A stretch of 64,000 bases of DNA from Caprella mutica (Eukaryota > Arthropoda > Malacostraca > Amphipoda > Caprellidae): positions 62,001 through 126,000 of the forward strand of contig CANNZV010001622.1 in the NCBI GenBank assembly GCA_947561585.1, given 5' to 3'. Position numbers and translations under genes: made by a program. Numbering within the stretch: the first letter of the stretch is position 1; every line of letters begins with the position of its first letter. This document shows, piece by piece, positions 34,373 to 46,059 of this stretch. A model generated the notes under the pieces. That model searched no databases, was not told the origin of the DNA, and saw only the letters and a program-made list of their open reading frames with translations.

Positions 34373-35923
34373 CAGCCCGTGCCACGATAATAGTTTGACT
34401 AATTTTTTATTGTTAAATATATTGCGACTTTTTCTTTTAATCTGAAACTTTTCTGGTTGAAGTGTTTACGTATGGCAACACTGCCACCGGCTCTTCATTT
34501 GAATCTTTTCACTATTTCATGTGTTATTCCATTTAAAGTGTTTATTTGGTGTCCCACGCTATTAGCTTTTGTACACAAAATTCACAATGGGACGTGCTAG
34601 AGGCCTTACTGATGCGGAGAAGGCCAAAATAGTGAAATATATGGCTAAAAGAACGCCTATTAAAGATATTGCTGCTTCAATAGGCCGCCATGTTGACACA
34701 GTAAAGCGCTATCTCGCGGACCCGTCGCCAAGGAAAAAACGCTCGGACTCTGGCGTTCTGAAGACAGCTAGCAGTCGGGATCTCCGTAATGTGAAGAGAT
34801 AATGTCAAAAACCCCAGGACTGACCTCTAAAGAAATTTTCAACCAAGCAAATCTTCCTGAAGTTTCGAAAACAACAAGATGTCGGTTGCTGAGAATAATG
34901 GGCAAGAGTGTTGCAGCTGAAAAACGACCTCCCCTGTCGGCCAGGCACAAAGATTCACGTTTGAAATGGGCTCGAGCGCACATGAAGACCAACATGCAGA
35001 TGGTACTATTCACCGATGAATCCAGGGCGACTCTGGATGGGCCGGACGGTTGGGGAAAAGGTTGGGTTGCAAATGGCCAAGAACGCCATACTCGTTTACG
35101 TCGCCAACAGGGGGAGGAGGCGTTATTATTTGGGCGGGTATTATTGGAGATAAACTTGTTGGTCCTGTGCGGGTGCCTGATGGTGTCAAAATAACATCCC
35201 AGGCGTACTGTCAACTCCTTGACTCCGTTTTGCTTCCATGGCTGGATGATGTCCCATTGGCGATGCGAAACAGGTTGATATTTCAACACGATAATGCCCC
35301 CTCTCACTCGGCAAAAGCGACTCAAGCATTCTTCGCATCGATGGGATTTAAAGGTAATCGTTTGATGGTCTGGCTGGCATGTTCGCCCGATCTGAATCCT
35401 ATCGAAAATTTGTGGGGGCTTCTGAAACAGGCAATTTACAAGGATGGCACGCAGTACACATCTAAAGAAGACTTATGGAATGCTATAAAGACATCTGCAA
35501 GCATCATTCCTCGTTCTGAAATTAAAAAATTAACAGAATCTGTCGACAAGAGGATTGAATTGGTTCTCCAGAAGAAAGGTTCTTGTGTAAAATATTAAAT
35601 ACCAAATCCATTATTTCAATATAAACTAAGACTTTATTTATATAAATAAACCTTTTATAGTCATATTATTTTATTATAAACCTTTTTTGATGATGATAAT
35701 TAATAAAATTCAATAAAAAGCTATTATCGTGGCACGGCTTAAAACCCCCTAAAATATTTAAAATATATATAAAAATAAACAACGCAATAAAATTACCTGA
35801 GAACTTCTGAAAAAGTTCCAGGTCGGGTCGCAAACATACCATGAAAACAGTGCCGCTCTAACAGTAATAATTTTCATTTTAGGTTTCAAAATGTGTTTTA
35901 AGCTATTATCGTGGCACGGGCTG
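34373..35923 (+). mobile_element. Tc1-like element with decayed DD37E transposase
   Basis: Flanked by TA at 34371-34372 and 35924-35925. Inverted ends CAGCCCGTGCCACGATAATAG are perfect over 21 bp. A second inner copy of the repeat (CTATTATCGTGGCACGG) lies at about 35728. It interrupts the right arm of the palindrome. Confidence 0.9.
34587..35598 (+). pseudogene. DD37E Tc1-like transposase, two frameshifts
   Basis: Transposase of the enclosing element. It begins at an ATG at 34587 (MGRARGLTDAEKAKIVKYMA), with a helix-turn-helix (IKDIAASIGRHVDTVKRYL) and then a stop at 34800. The frame moves to 34802-35150 (second helix-turn-helix; FTDES with the first catalytic D). It shifts again near 35100 to 35050-35598 (GGGGVIIWAGI; second D in FQHDNAPSHSA; SPDLNPIENLW with the E). 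Base counting gives 37 residues between the second D (35290) and the E (35404). Ends with CVKY and TAA, the usual C-terminus. Otherwise well preserved, so a recent loss. Confidence 0.9.
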
Positions 35924-36187
35924 TACATAACACGACTTGAAGCGATTTAATTTCTCCCATTTCGCAATTTAAAAATGAAGATTTTGATAGAATACAGTGT
36001 TCAAGCATGTCAAAAGCAATTAAAAATAATCAAATAATTGACATTTCTTCAATTTGGAGGATTAATCCATTTATTTTTATTAATCCGTAGATTTATTTTT
36101 AAAAAGTTCAGACCTCAAGGGGAGGGGGGCATCTGCCCCAAATCCCCCCCCCCCCCCTTCCCCCTTGTATACGCGCCTGACCTCGCT

Positions 36188-36585
36188 TGGACTACAGTGA
36201 AAGTGACTTAGCAGTAAGGTTAAAACGCATAACACAGGATAGAAATCACTGTAAGATTAATCTAACTCAAATCCAAGATAAATACACGAGCCGTATCAAT
36301 TCTAAACGTAAAGAGAAGGACATAAGAGTTGGTTCACGGTTGTATGCTCGTCTTGAAAAACATACTCAGATGAAGAAGCTAGACTTACCCATATCAGGGC
36401 CGTTTGTCGTGACTAGCAGGAAGGGAAATCGGATTACTATTAAGGAAGTTAATTCTTCACGAACTTTTGTAATTCATCCCGACAAATTGATTGTGAAACA
36501 ATCCATTTCAATGGAAACTCCTATGGGTGACCATATACTAACCAGACTAACCAACAACCTATTGTTAAGAAGCCCTATAACTTAA
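36188..36585 (+). pseudogene. Integrase C-terminal part, right of the insertion
   Basis: Continues the integrase interrupted at 26202. Removing the insertion and one target copy keeps the reading frame. The segment has the coiled, charged region before a small SH3-like C-terminal domain (RVGSRLYARLEKH, then GPFVVTSRKGNRITIKEV and HPDKLI), as in Gypsy-type integrases. It ends with a TAA at 36583-36585. Then 36586-36890 is spacer with balanced composition and no clear ORF, which may hold the start of the envelope-like region. Confidence 0.8.
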
Positions 36586-36893
36586 GGCCTCGAAAATGAT
36601 TGATGTATGATTACCAAAATGTTTACCCTACTATAAGTTTAAGGTCATAATGTTATAATGTGTATTATCATATAAGTTTTGATAAGGTATACGGATAAAC
36701 TGTAATCGAAATTAACCTTCCAGTGTCGGTGAAGTTGGTTCTGCCGTTCTTGATGGTGGCTGGCCGCTTGGCACTAGAAGCAGATTCACCCCCCGTATCC
36801 ATTCACTCCTGGCAAGGCACAGCAAGGATAGAAGGTGCGTTTTTGTTAGCACCCATACGGTTGACGTTCATTTCGAGCGTCTGTAATTAATTA

Positions 36894-38898
36894 GTGACAA
36901 ATTTACATTTCACCCATACCACAATTAACGCTCTGCTTACTTCCACAGTGTTAACGAGCGCTAAAGGTAGAATAAACTTTGTACATAGAATTTCTTTCGT
37001 ATTATTTAGACTAGAAAATACGTATCTTGAAATCATCAGTTATTTAGGAAAAAATTTCATGTGTGAAACCCTCCACGAAGAGATTAATTATAACTATAAA
37101 AAATTGCAAAGCAAATTAAGCTTATTATGGACTAAACTCAACGCTCCAGGAGCGTCCACAAGTTCCCTTGCACAATATTTGGGCGCTGCTCACCCTTCCA
37201 CCTCCCTGGAGAATACTACTAATCCAGAAGCCTTCCTCGGAGTTGTTGCTGGATTGGCTGTAGGGGTAATAAGTGGAACTATTTTCGGATCACTCTTTGG
37301 AGGATCCGATCATACAGAAGAAAAAAGAACTTTAAATAATAACATTAAAAAAATCTATAAAAAAAATTAAAATAACTAACCAGAGGATACTTTCAAACAA
37401 TGTCAATAAATCGATAAAAGATATAAAAATAATCTTGGATAATTTAAATAAGGTAGTTGAGGGTTCAGAGAGTTGCAAATGCTTAGTTGGAGCTTTGAAC
37501 AGCTAAAGCAGGCAGCTGTGAACTCGTTATTACTAATAAGGATAGCAGAAAATTCACTCACATTATTACGTTCAGGAACCATAAGTTCAGACCTATTGGA
37601 TACCGGAACGGTGAAAGCAGTAGTTGAGGAAGGAACCAAAATTTACCCAGACTTAGTTTTCCCTATTTCAGATATTAATCGCAAAACAGTCAATGATATC
37701 ATTTCTTTAATAACAATTAAAAACTTAGGATCTGATTATTTTGTATCACTGATCCCTTTATTCCATAAAAACGAATATCAATTTGCTACGTTAATACTTC
37801 ATCGAATAAAAATAGATTCAGACAAATTAGTGATAGCAAGGAACATTATGTCATTACAGCTGCAGAAAACATTCATTCCATTAGTAACAACACCCACATC
37901 TTATGACGCAATGAACCTATCTGGAACTTCAAACACACTTCTTGCGAACTAGAATCTTTTATGATGAATACCACAAACACGATGGAACTGTGTAGTTTTA
38001 GAGATTTAGGAGTCAATAATGGAATTTTGCTTTCAGACTCTCACCAAAAAAGGCTATCGTATTTAACAAAAGCTACTCAAAGAGAGCTGCAGTGCCCTTC
38101 AGGCATTATTAGAGACTCATTGATTGGGCTACATTACTTACCGTTAAATTGTGACATCATAACTGAAAGAGTAGGGTGGCCAGCACGCTTATCCCACGAA
38201 ATTGACATAGAAAAACTGGTAGCGAATCACTCTAACCCAAATCCATTTGACATTACAAACTTACATATATTTTCCGTAAACGACTCAGCTCTTTTACACA
38301 AATCAATTAAAAAACTGATAGATGAATTACCTTCAAATGATCCTTTCGTCATTCCATTTGATGATATGGATCTCACAATTGAGGAAGTCCAAACTTACTC
38401 AATCGTGACTCAGGGAAGCCTAATTGTATTAGTGTTTATAAACTTCATTCTCGTAGTGGTATTATATGTCTTGAAATTCAGAGATCGTAGAAATAAATCT
38501 TCCATTGATATTGAATCAGGAAATAACTTAAATCGAAGGGATTCACTATCAATACCCGAGTGGAATAGTTTTCGAAGAGTCCAACATAAATTACAAAAAC
38601 TAAAAAAGGACATAAACGAAAAAGTTCTCTTAGCAGATTTAATTCATCTCGATCCTCAGTGAATGAGAAAATAAAACAGAAAGGGAAGAAGGTACGATCT
38701 AAATTAAAAAACAATTCTATTAGGAGAAGAAAGCGAACACCTTCAAGTGATTTTAGTAATTCAAATAACTCAAAGGCTTCTGTAAAATCGGTAGGAACTA
38801 ATACTACCACGAAAATTTATCCTTCAATTCCTTCAACGCTGCCCTCACCTCATCTACATACTAAATTTCAGGAAATCCCCTTGAAGGCTTATAAATGA
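36894..38898 (+). pseudogene. Envelope-like region, broken into four frames
   Basis: Lies after pol, where env-bearing Gypsy elements keep a membrane glycoprotein. Open pieces: 36894-37370, with a glycine-rich hydrophobic stretch near its end (GVVAGLAVGVISGTIFG); 37473-37952; 37961-38662, with a strong transmembrane segment (LIVLVFINFILVVVLYVL) followed by basic residues; and 38659-38898, a basic serine-rich tail. A cysteine-bearing block (LPLNCDI) precedes the membrane anchor. Frame changes near 37370, 37955 and 38655 mean it cannot make one protein. Assignment rests on position and the hydrophobic profile; similarity to known envelopes was not tested. Confidence 0.6.
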
Positions 38899-39690
38899 AA
38901 TAATATCATAAGTCGATTACCTGCTATCTAAACATTTATGTTGTATCAATTAAGAATAATATTAAGGATACTAACCCTAATTTACATTGATTGATGAATT
39001 TAGATTATGTTTGAATATATTGCTGATAATAAGACTATGGAGCTACGTTGAAGCAACAATAATTTGTAGGTGTTACGTACCTTCGATCCGCGCTAGTTAA
39101 TAGTTTTTCCATTGTAACTTACTCATATCTAAGTAATTAATATATTTCTACTATTATTTCCACAACCAACCTGGGGTCACCAACAACAGTAGAACTAACC
39201 GCCGATGGCACTGATGGATGAGTGAGAACCATTCTAGCTAGACAATGGGACCAGGTTGGACTGACAGTCATTGGCACATTTGGCACTCAAGGTCACACGG
39301 GCTGATGAGCAGTGGTAACCTCACCTATGGCACACAAGGACATAGCTACGACTACGGTACCAGATATTGACCCATCTACATCAGGAATAGCGTCATCAAC
39401 ACAACCTTGAGGGCCGGTTCCTGTTCCTGGGCAGAGGGTACCCTAACCTGCGACACCTGGGATATCGCCCATTCATGCTATCAACCCCGACATGCAAATT
39501 GTTTTTATTGATTATCATGATTGGACTAGGATTAAAATTCTTGTATTTTATTGCGTTGACTAACTTTAGGTTTAGGTTTAGGTTAACATTAAGTTTAGGT
39601 TATAAACTTTTTTTTTGTTCTTTGCTTACTTTCGCTTGGGTTGGCTTACCTCGGAATAATAAAAAAAATACTATTGTAATTTTTTTCCTT
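38899..39690. other. Retroelement 3' untranslated region
   Basis: No supported gene. 39160-39480 is GC-balanced and may be decayed coding or leader DNA. Three TTTAGG units at about 39567-39584 are too few to suggest a telomere array. Confidence 0.4.
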
Positions 39691-39691
39691 T

Positions 39692-39711
39692 AAGGGGGGG
39701 GGGGGGGGCAG
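39692..39711 (+). promoter_or_regulatory. Polypurine tract
   Basis: AAG followed by 15 G in all, then CAG, immediately before the TGTTAAGAG of the LTR. This is where plus-strand DNA synthesis of an LTR retroelement starts. The unusually long G run could also be partly assembly noise. Confidence 0.6.
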
Positions 39712-40460
39712 TGTTAAGAGTATATTGGTATAGTAAAAGAGTAATTTAATATTTCATTTGTATTTTACTTTAAAGAGTTACATTAAAAAATTGAATTTTA
39801 ACTATCAACTGAAACAGATAAATAAACAGATTAATTGTATTCCATTAATGTATCATATATTTATTTTATATGTATTCCATAGATTGATATATCCATAATA
39901 CTATTTGTACCTTGGAACATTGGGTCATATGTTAACCTTTGATTAAAATCAATATTCCTGTTTTTGTACTAATACTGCATAGCACACACTCTCTACTCTC
40001 TGAAAGATCGGCTCCTATTAAGTCCACAAAAAACTAGCTAGAAACTAGAAAGGGGAATAATACGATAATAAATTGACCAAGTTTATTGTGTCTGTTAGAC
40101 AGTTATGAGAAAGACGTGTGCATTAAAAAGAGTCTGAAATTAGTAAGTTCAATTTTATAAGATTTAATTTTAGCAAAAAACAACCTCTATACAATTTCTC
40201 TTAGATTTCCAAATTCCCCGCACTTTGGTAAATCGGTGAAAGTGTCTTTATAAAAGGAGAATGATCTTTACAGAGGGAATTCAGTAAATTGAAGGATTCG
40301 ACCGTATCCTCTTGTATCCTCTTGTAACTCTTGTAATCTCAAAAGTGAATATAAGTGTTGTATTGACTATTACTTTTATTCTCCTTGTTGTGAAGTAGAA
40401 ATAAAAAGAACTATTTAATCAAAAAACATTCACTCTAAAGTACAGCCCATATTTTGACAA
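39712..40460 (+). mobile_element. 3' LTR (right end approximate)
   Basis: Starts TGTTAAGAGTATATTGG after the polypurine tract. Carries a TATA box (TTTATAAAAGGAG, about 40250), a likely start region, and AATAAAAAG (about 40400) as a poly(A) signal. The end is placed at ATTTTGACA near 40459. Without a 5' LTR the limit and age cannot be checked. Confidence 0.55.
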
Positions 40461-40706
40461 TCGAACCTAAGGAGATATACTTGAGAATTAAACATTGACT
40501 AGTAGACTCAGAATTATCTCAATATTAACTAGTAGTATCAGAGTTATTGTAATTACTGACCAAAACCAGGTAATATGGGCTAATTCTGCTACGTTCTCGC
40601 TGCACAGAACTACTCTAAGCACCTGCTCCAACCTGCCTACGCGCAACGCCTAATTACGGAATGCGGGCCGAACGAAGTGGCTACGACTGAAATATTTTAT
40701 TAAAAA

Positions 40707-40858
40707 ACCCTCGCGGCAGATATTGACTGCATGAATACTACCCTGAATATGAATGGCACATTCATAATATATAAATATACGCATTGTATGCATATAGCTA
40801 CATTATGAATATGACATTATTCAGTAGCAGCATTTCAGTCAATATCTGGCACGAGGGT
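40707..40858. mobile_element. 152-bp MITE
   Basis: Ends ACCCTCGCGGCAGATATTG and (inverse) ACCCTCGTGCCAGATATTG, followed on both sides by GACTG and GAATA words. No ORF. From 40860 to 41240 AT-rich, nothing seen. Confidence 0.8.
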
Positions 40859-41239
40859 ATATAATGAATATGAATACAAGGAATTAAACATCTATCCATT
40901 AGATGTGAGCTTCAAGTCAGTAACCTTCTTCGACTTGAGTTAGCTATTAAACTCTAAAAAGAATGTAACTCAATACAAAAGAAGCTCTCTTATTCATTGT
41001 GCATAAAAGCTATTTCGAGAATTTAGTCACATAATATATAATGATTTAAATAATGTCCACATTGAATGAAGTTTGTCACCCACTACCCCAATCGGCGTAA
41101 CCGCTACCTCAAAAATACTCCTATGAAACAAATACCAAATAGGGAAAGTTCCTAATTATTGAACAGTTTTACATTTCCAATCATAGGAAAACTAAATGAA
41201 AAACAATTCCAACAAATTAAATACATTTACTTATAAAAA

Positions 41240-41630
41240 ACACCTACAATCGTCGGTGACAATGCTCATGAACGCAGAAATGCTACTCAGTGAATGCAGT
41301 CACTTAATTACCAAGGAATGTAACAAAAAGGGTCACAAGTACCGGCTGGTGGTTGCAATAACGGTTGTACAAGAAAACTGAAGAGGTAAATAGTATATGA
41401 AGCCTACGTAGGAGTCTACCTAACACAAAATCTAAGACCTCGTAGTTGAAGAGCATAATCCTAGCGCTGTCCTATAAAACTGAAAGTAGCGTTAAAAAAT
41501 TGATTAACATGGTAAAAATGAAAAAGAACTATAAATACATAATATAAATTCCAACAGTTCAGAGTTCAAGGGGCAGGGGTGATTAGCTTCTTTAACACCA
41601 CATCTCGTTCAAAGGACCTTCAGCAAGAGC
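41240..41630 (+). repeat. Interspersed repeat family X copy
   Basis: Contains CTCATGAACGCAGAAATGCT, TTACCAAGGAATGTAAC, ACACAAAATCTAAGACCTCG, TTGAAGAGCATAATCC and ACTGAAAGTAGCGTTA in family order. A 61-codon ORF (41196-41381) across it is not conserved in other copies. Confidence 0.8.
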
Positions 41631-41816
41631 ACCTGAAATTAGAAATAATTAATTCAGTAATTACTAATTTTACAATTAAATAGGGTACCTAGGAGCTGTA
41701 ATAAGAAATATTTCACTGCAATGCTTACAAGAAAAATCATTTATTTAATAGGAGTTCAAGGTTTGCTTAAACCTCCCATCCACTCTATTCTTTTGTATTT
41801 CTCTAATCATTAAAAC

Positions 41817-44800
41817 CAAGCACACTGCAACAATAAGCTCAAGCACACTGCAACAATCAGCTCAAGCACACTGCAACAATCAGCCCAAGCACACTGCAAC
41901 AATAAGCTCAAGCACACTGCAACAATCAGCCCAAACACACTGCAACAATCAGCCCAAGCACACTGTAATAATCAGCTCAAGCACACTGCAACAATCAGCC
42001 CAAGCACACTGCAACAATCAGCTCAAACACACTGCAACAATCAACCCAAGCACACTGTAATAATCAGCTCAAACACACTGCAACAATCAGCCCAAGCACA
42101 CTGTAATAATCAGCTCAAGCACACTGCAACAATCAGCCCGAGCACACTGCAACAATCAGCCCAAGCACACTGCAACGATCAGCCCAAGCACACTGCAACA
42201 ATCAGCCCAAGCACACTGCAACAATCAGCCCAAGCACACTGTACAAATCAGCCCAAGCACACTGCAACAATCAGCCTAAGCACACTGCAACAATCAGCCC
42301 AAGCACACTGCAACAATCAGCCCAAGCACACTGCAACAATCAGCCCAAGCACACTGCAACAATCAACCCAAGCACACTGCAACAATCAGCCCAAGCACAC
42401 TGCAATAATCAGCCCAAGCAAACTGTACAAATCAGCCCAAGCACACTGTACAAATCAGCCCAAGCACACTGTAGAAATAAGCCCAAGCACACTGTACAAA
42501 TCAGCACAAGCACACTGAAACAATCAGCCCAAGCACACTGTAACAATCAACCCAAGCACACTGTACAAATAAGCCCAAGCACACTGTACAAATCAGCCCA
42601 AGCACACTGTACAAATCAGCCCAAGCACACTGTACAAATCAGCACAAGCACACTGCAACAATCAGCCCAAGCACACTGTAATAATCAGCTCAAGCACACT
42701 GCAACAATCAGCCCAAGCACACTGCAACAATCAGCCCAAGCACACTGCAACGATCAGCCCAAGCACACTGCAACAATCAGCCCAAGCACACTGCAACAAT
42801 CAGCCCAAGCACACTGTACAAATCAGCCCAAGCACACTGCAACAATCAGCCTAAGCACACTGTAATAATCAGCTCAAGCACACTGCAACAATCAGCCCAA
42901 GCACACTGCAACAATCAGCCCAAGCACACTGCAACGATCAGCCCAAGCACACTGCAACAATCAGCCCAAGCACACTGCAACAATCAGCCCAAGCACACTG
43001 TACAAATCAGCCCAAGCACACTGCAACAATCAGCCTAAGCACACTGCAACAATCAGCCCAAGCACACTGCAACAATCAGCCCAAGCACACTGCAACAATC
43101 AGCCCAAGCACACTGCAACAATCAACCCAAGCACACTGCAACAATCAGCCCAAGCACACTGCAATAATCAGCCCAAGCAAACTGTACAAATCAGCCCAAG
43201 CACACTGTACAAATCAGCCCAAGCACACTGTAGAAATAAGCCCAAGCACACTGTACAAATCAGCACAAGCACACTGAAACAATCAGCCCAAGCACACTGT
43301 AACAATCAACCCAAGCACACTGTACAAATAAGCCCAAGCACACTGTACAAATCAGCCCAAGCACACTGTACAAATCAGCCCAAGCACACTGTACAAATCA
43401 GCCCAAGCACACTGTACGAATCAGCCCAAGCACACTGTAAAAATCAGCCTAAGCACACTGTACAAATCAGCACAAGCACACTGCAACAATCAGCCCAAGC
43501 ACACTGCAACAATCAGCCCAAGCACACTCTGCAAATCAGCACAAGCACACTGCAACAATCAGCCCAAGCACACTGTAACAATCAACCAAAGCACGCTGCA
43601 ACATTCAGCCCAAACACATTGCAAAATCAGCCCAAGCACACTGCAAAAATCAGCCCAAGCACACTGCAAAAATCAGCCCAAGCACACTGTACAAATCAGC
43701 CCAAGCAAAGAACACTGTACAAATCAGCCCAAGCACACTGCAACAATCAGCCCAAGCACACTGTACAAATCAGCCCAAGCACACTGCAACAATCAGCCTA
43801 AGCACACTGCAACAATCAGCCCAAGCACACTGCAACAATCAGCCCAAGCACACTGCAACAATCAGCCCAAGCACACTGCAACAATCAACCCAAGCACACT
43901 GCAACAATCAGCCCAAGCACACTGCAATAATCAGCCCAAGCAAACTGTACAAATCAGCCCAAGCACACTGTACAAATCAGCCCAAGCACACTGTAGAAAT
44001 AAGCCCAAGCACACTGTACAAATCAGCACAAGCACACTGAAACAATCAGCCCAAGCACACTGTAACAATCAACCCAAGCACACTGTACAAATAAGCCCAA
44101 GCACACTGTACAAATCAGCCCAAGCACACTGTACAAATCAGCCCAAGCACACTGTACAAATCAGCACAAGCACACTGCAACAATCAGCCCAAGCACACTG
44201 TAATAATCAGCTCAAGCACACTGCAACAATCAGCCCAAGCACACTGCAACAATCAGCCCAAGCACACTGCAACGATCAGCCCAAGCACACTGCAACAATC
44301 AGCCCAAGCACACTGCAACAATCAGCCCAAGCACACTGTACAAATCAGCCCAAGCACACTGCAACAATCAGCCTAAGCACACTGTAATAATCAGCTCAAG
44401 CACACTGCAACAATCAGCCCAAGCACACTGCAACAATCAGCCCAAGCACACTGCAACGATCAGCCCAAGCACACTGCAACAATCAGCCCAAGCACACTGC
44501 AACAATCAGCCCAAGCACACTGTACAAATCAGCCCAAGCACACTGCAACAATCAGCCTAAGCACACTGCAACAATCAGCCCAAGCACACTGCAACAATCA
44601 GCCCAAGCACACTGCAACAATCAGCCCAAGCACACTGCAACAATCAACCCAAGCACACTGCAACAATCAGCCCAAGCACACTGCAATAATCAGCCCAAGC
44701 AAACTGTACAAATCAGCCCAAGCACACTGTACAAATCAGCCCAAGCACACTGTAGAAATAAGCCCAAGCACACTGTACAAATCAGCACAAGCACACTGAA

Positions 44801-45420
44801 ACAATCAGCCCAAGCACACTGTAACAATCAACCCAAGCACACTGTACAAATAAGCCCAAGCACACTGTACAAATCAGCCCAAGCACACTGTACAAATCAG
44901 CCCAAGCACACTGTACAAATCAGCCCAAGCACACTGTACGAATCAGCCCAAGCACACTGTAAAAATCAGCCTAAGCACACTGTACAAATCAGCACAAGCA
45001 CACTGCAACAATCAGCCCAAGCACACTGCAACAATCAGCCCAAGCACACTCTGCAAATCAGCACAAGCACACTGCAACAATCAGCCCAAGCACACTGTAA
45101 CAATCAACCAAAGCACGCTGCAACATTCAGCCCAAACACATTGCAAAATCAGCCCAAGCACACTGCAAAAATCAGCCCAAGCACACTGCAAAAATCAGCC
45201 CAAGCACACTGTACAAATCAGCCCAAGCAAAGCACACTGTACAAATCAGCCCAAGCACACTGTACAAATCAGCACAAGCACACTGCAACAATCAGCTCAA
45301 TCACACTGCTCAAGCACACTGCAAAAATCAGCCCAAGCATACTGCAAAAATCAGCAAAATGATAGTGCAAAAATCAGCCCAAGCACACTTCAAAAATCAT
45401 CCACAGCACACTGTACACAC
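41817..45420. repeat. 23-bp satellite, 3.6 kb, with 759-bp higher-order repeat
   Basis: Unit AAGCACACTGCAACAATCAG plus CCC (23 bp), roughly 155 copies with variants (TGTACAAATC, TGTAATAATC, GTAGAAATAAG). The rare variant CAAGCAAACTGTACAAATC starts at 42415, 43174, 43937 and 44696, spacings of 759, 763 and 759 bp (33 units, once with a 4-bp slip). A longer identity of about 1,522 bp links 43619 with 45141. Open frames within it are artefacts. Confidence 0.97.
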
Positions 45421-45609
45421 AGAGAAAGGATTAGTTGAATCAAATCAAATTTGATTTGTTTTGACTCATATAAATGGGTTATTTTTGCGCCTACCTACGT
45501 GGTGTGTTGTAGGTACTACTTAAAAGTAGTTAAATTGACGTTGGTTAAAACAAAACAGTCGTTTTGACTAACTCCTAAACTTAAAAAATGTTGCGCCAAC
45601 TCGCATTAC

Positions 45610-46050
45610 CCACTTAGCAAAATTTATTGGGAAAATATTGCTTCAATATTGAGTCCTATATTGGGTCAATATCACTCGCAATATTGCCCCAATACACGGA
45701 TTTATAAAATTGGGGCAATATTGTGTACGATATTGCCCAATACTGTGTACACGATATTTCTCCAATACTGTGTCCGATATTGCTACAATACTGTGTACGA
45801 TGTTTCTCCAATACTGTGTACAGTGTTGTCCCAAGATTAGGTACGTTATTGGCCCAATACTGTGTACAGTGTTGCCCCAAGATTAAGTACGTTATTGACC
45901 CAATAATATGTACAGTGCTGCCCCGAGATTAAGACATTATTACCCCAATATTGTATGAGCTATTGCAACAAGATTAACTGCATTATTACCCTAACATTGA
46001 GCATATACTGCTGTAATACCGGACAATATATCTCCAATATTTTTAATGAA
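45610..46050. repeat. Degenerate 23/46-bp ATATTG repeat element
   Basis: Begins CCCACTTAGCAAAATTTATT and consists of words such as GTACGATATTGCCCAATACTG. In 45810-45920 the spacing of GTAC words is 23 bp (46-bp dimers). It fades out near 46050 (CAATATATCTCCAATATT). The CCC...GCAA start resembles other satellite-bearing elements in this window. Confidence 0.65.
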
Positions 46051-46059
46051 AAACTAAAC

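Larger units (their letters stand above)
29178..36005 (-). mobile_element. Mariner-type relic, right arm (inverted), with two insertions
   Basis: Inverted counterpart of 26325-29030. Its terminal repeats are near 29180-29215 (TGTTTCATCAGATAACG) and about 35985-36005. It is expanded by the satellite-bearing element at 29729-33711 and the Tc1-like element at 34373-35923. Confidence 0.7.
26203..36179. mobile_element. hAT-ended giant palindromic insertion (9,977 bp)
   Basis: The 8-bp target duplication ACCTCGCT is perfect (26195-26202 and 36180-36187). Ends are CAGGGGCGTATCAAGG and, inverted, CAGGCGCGTATACAAGG, each followed by a long G run (12-14 bases), a common hAT end type. Inverted homology continues inward: AATTGCTTTGAACATGCTT at left against AATTGCTTTTGACATGCTT at right, then a mariner relic in each arm, meeting at about 29050-29140. 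Inserted inside the arms are a LINE (left), a 3,983-bp satellite element and a DD37E Tc1-like element (right). No hAT transposase found. Confidence 0.85.
21028..40460 (+). mobile_element. Degenerate Gypsy/errantivirus-type retroelement, split by insertions
   Basis: Order on the plus strand: gag-like region with zinc knuckle (21.5 kb), protease (22.0 kb), RT (23.7-24.5 kb), RNase H (24.85 kb), integrase (25.6-26.2 kb, continuing at 36.19 kb), envelope-like region (36.9-38.9 kb), polypurine tract (39.69 kb) and 3' LTR. This order is that of Gypsy elements with an env gene. It is interrupted at 22766-23714 and 26203-36179, and carries many stops and frameshifts. No 5' LTR was found; the left limit is where fold-back element A ends. 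Confidence 0.85.

Noticed and set aside
39567..39590. TTTAGG units resembling a telomere repeat
   Set aside because: Only three units, not the insect TTAGG motif, and inside a retroelement 3' region.
41817..45420. Regular 23-bp repeats that might suggest a CRISPR array
   Set aside because: Units are contiguous with no unique spacers, and the sequence is eukaryotic satellite DNA.
45643..45932. Several 60-74 codon ORFs on both strands
   Set aside because: They arise from the tandem ATATTG repeats and are not independent genes.
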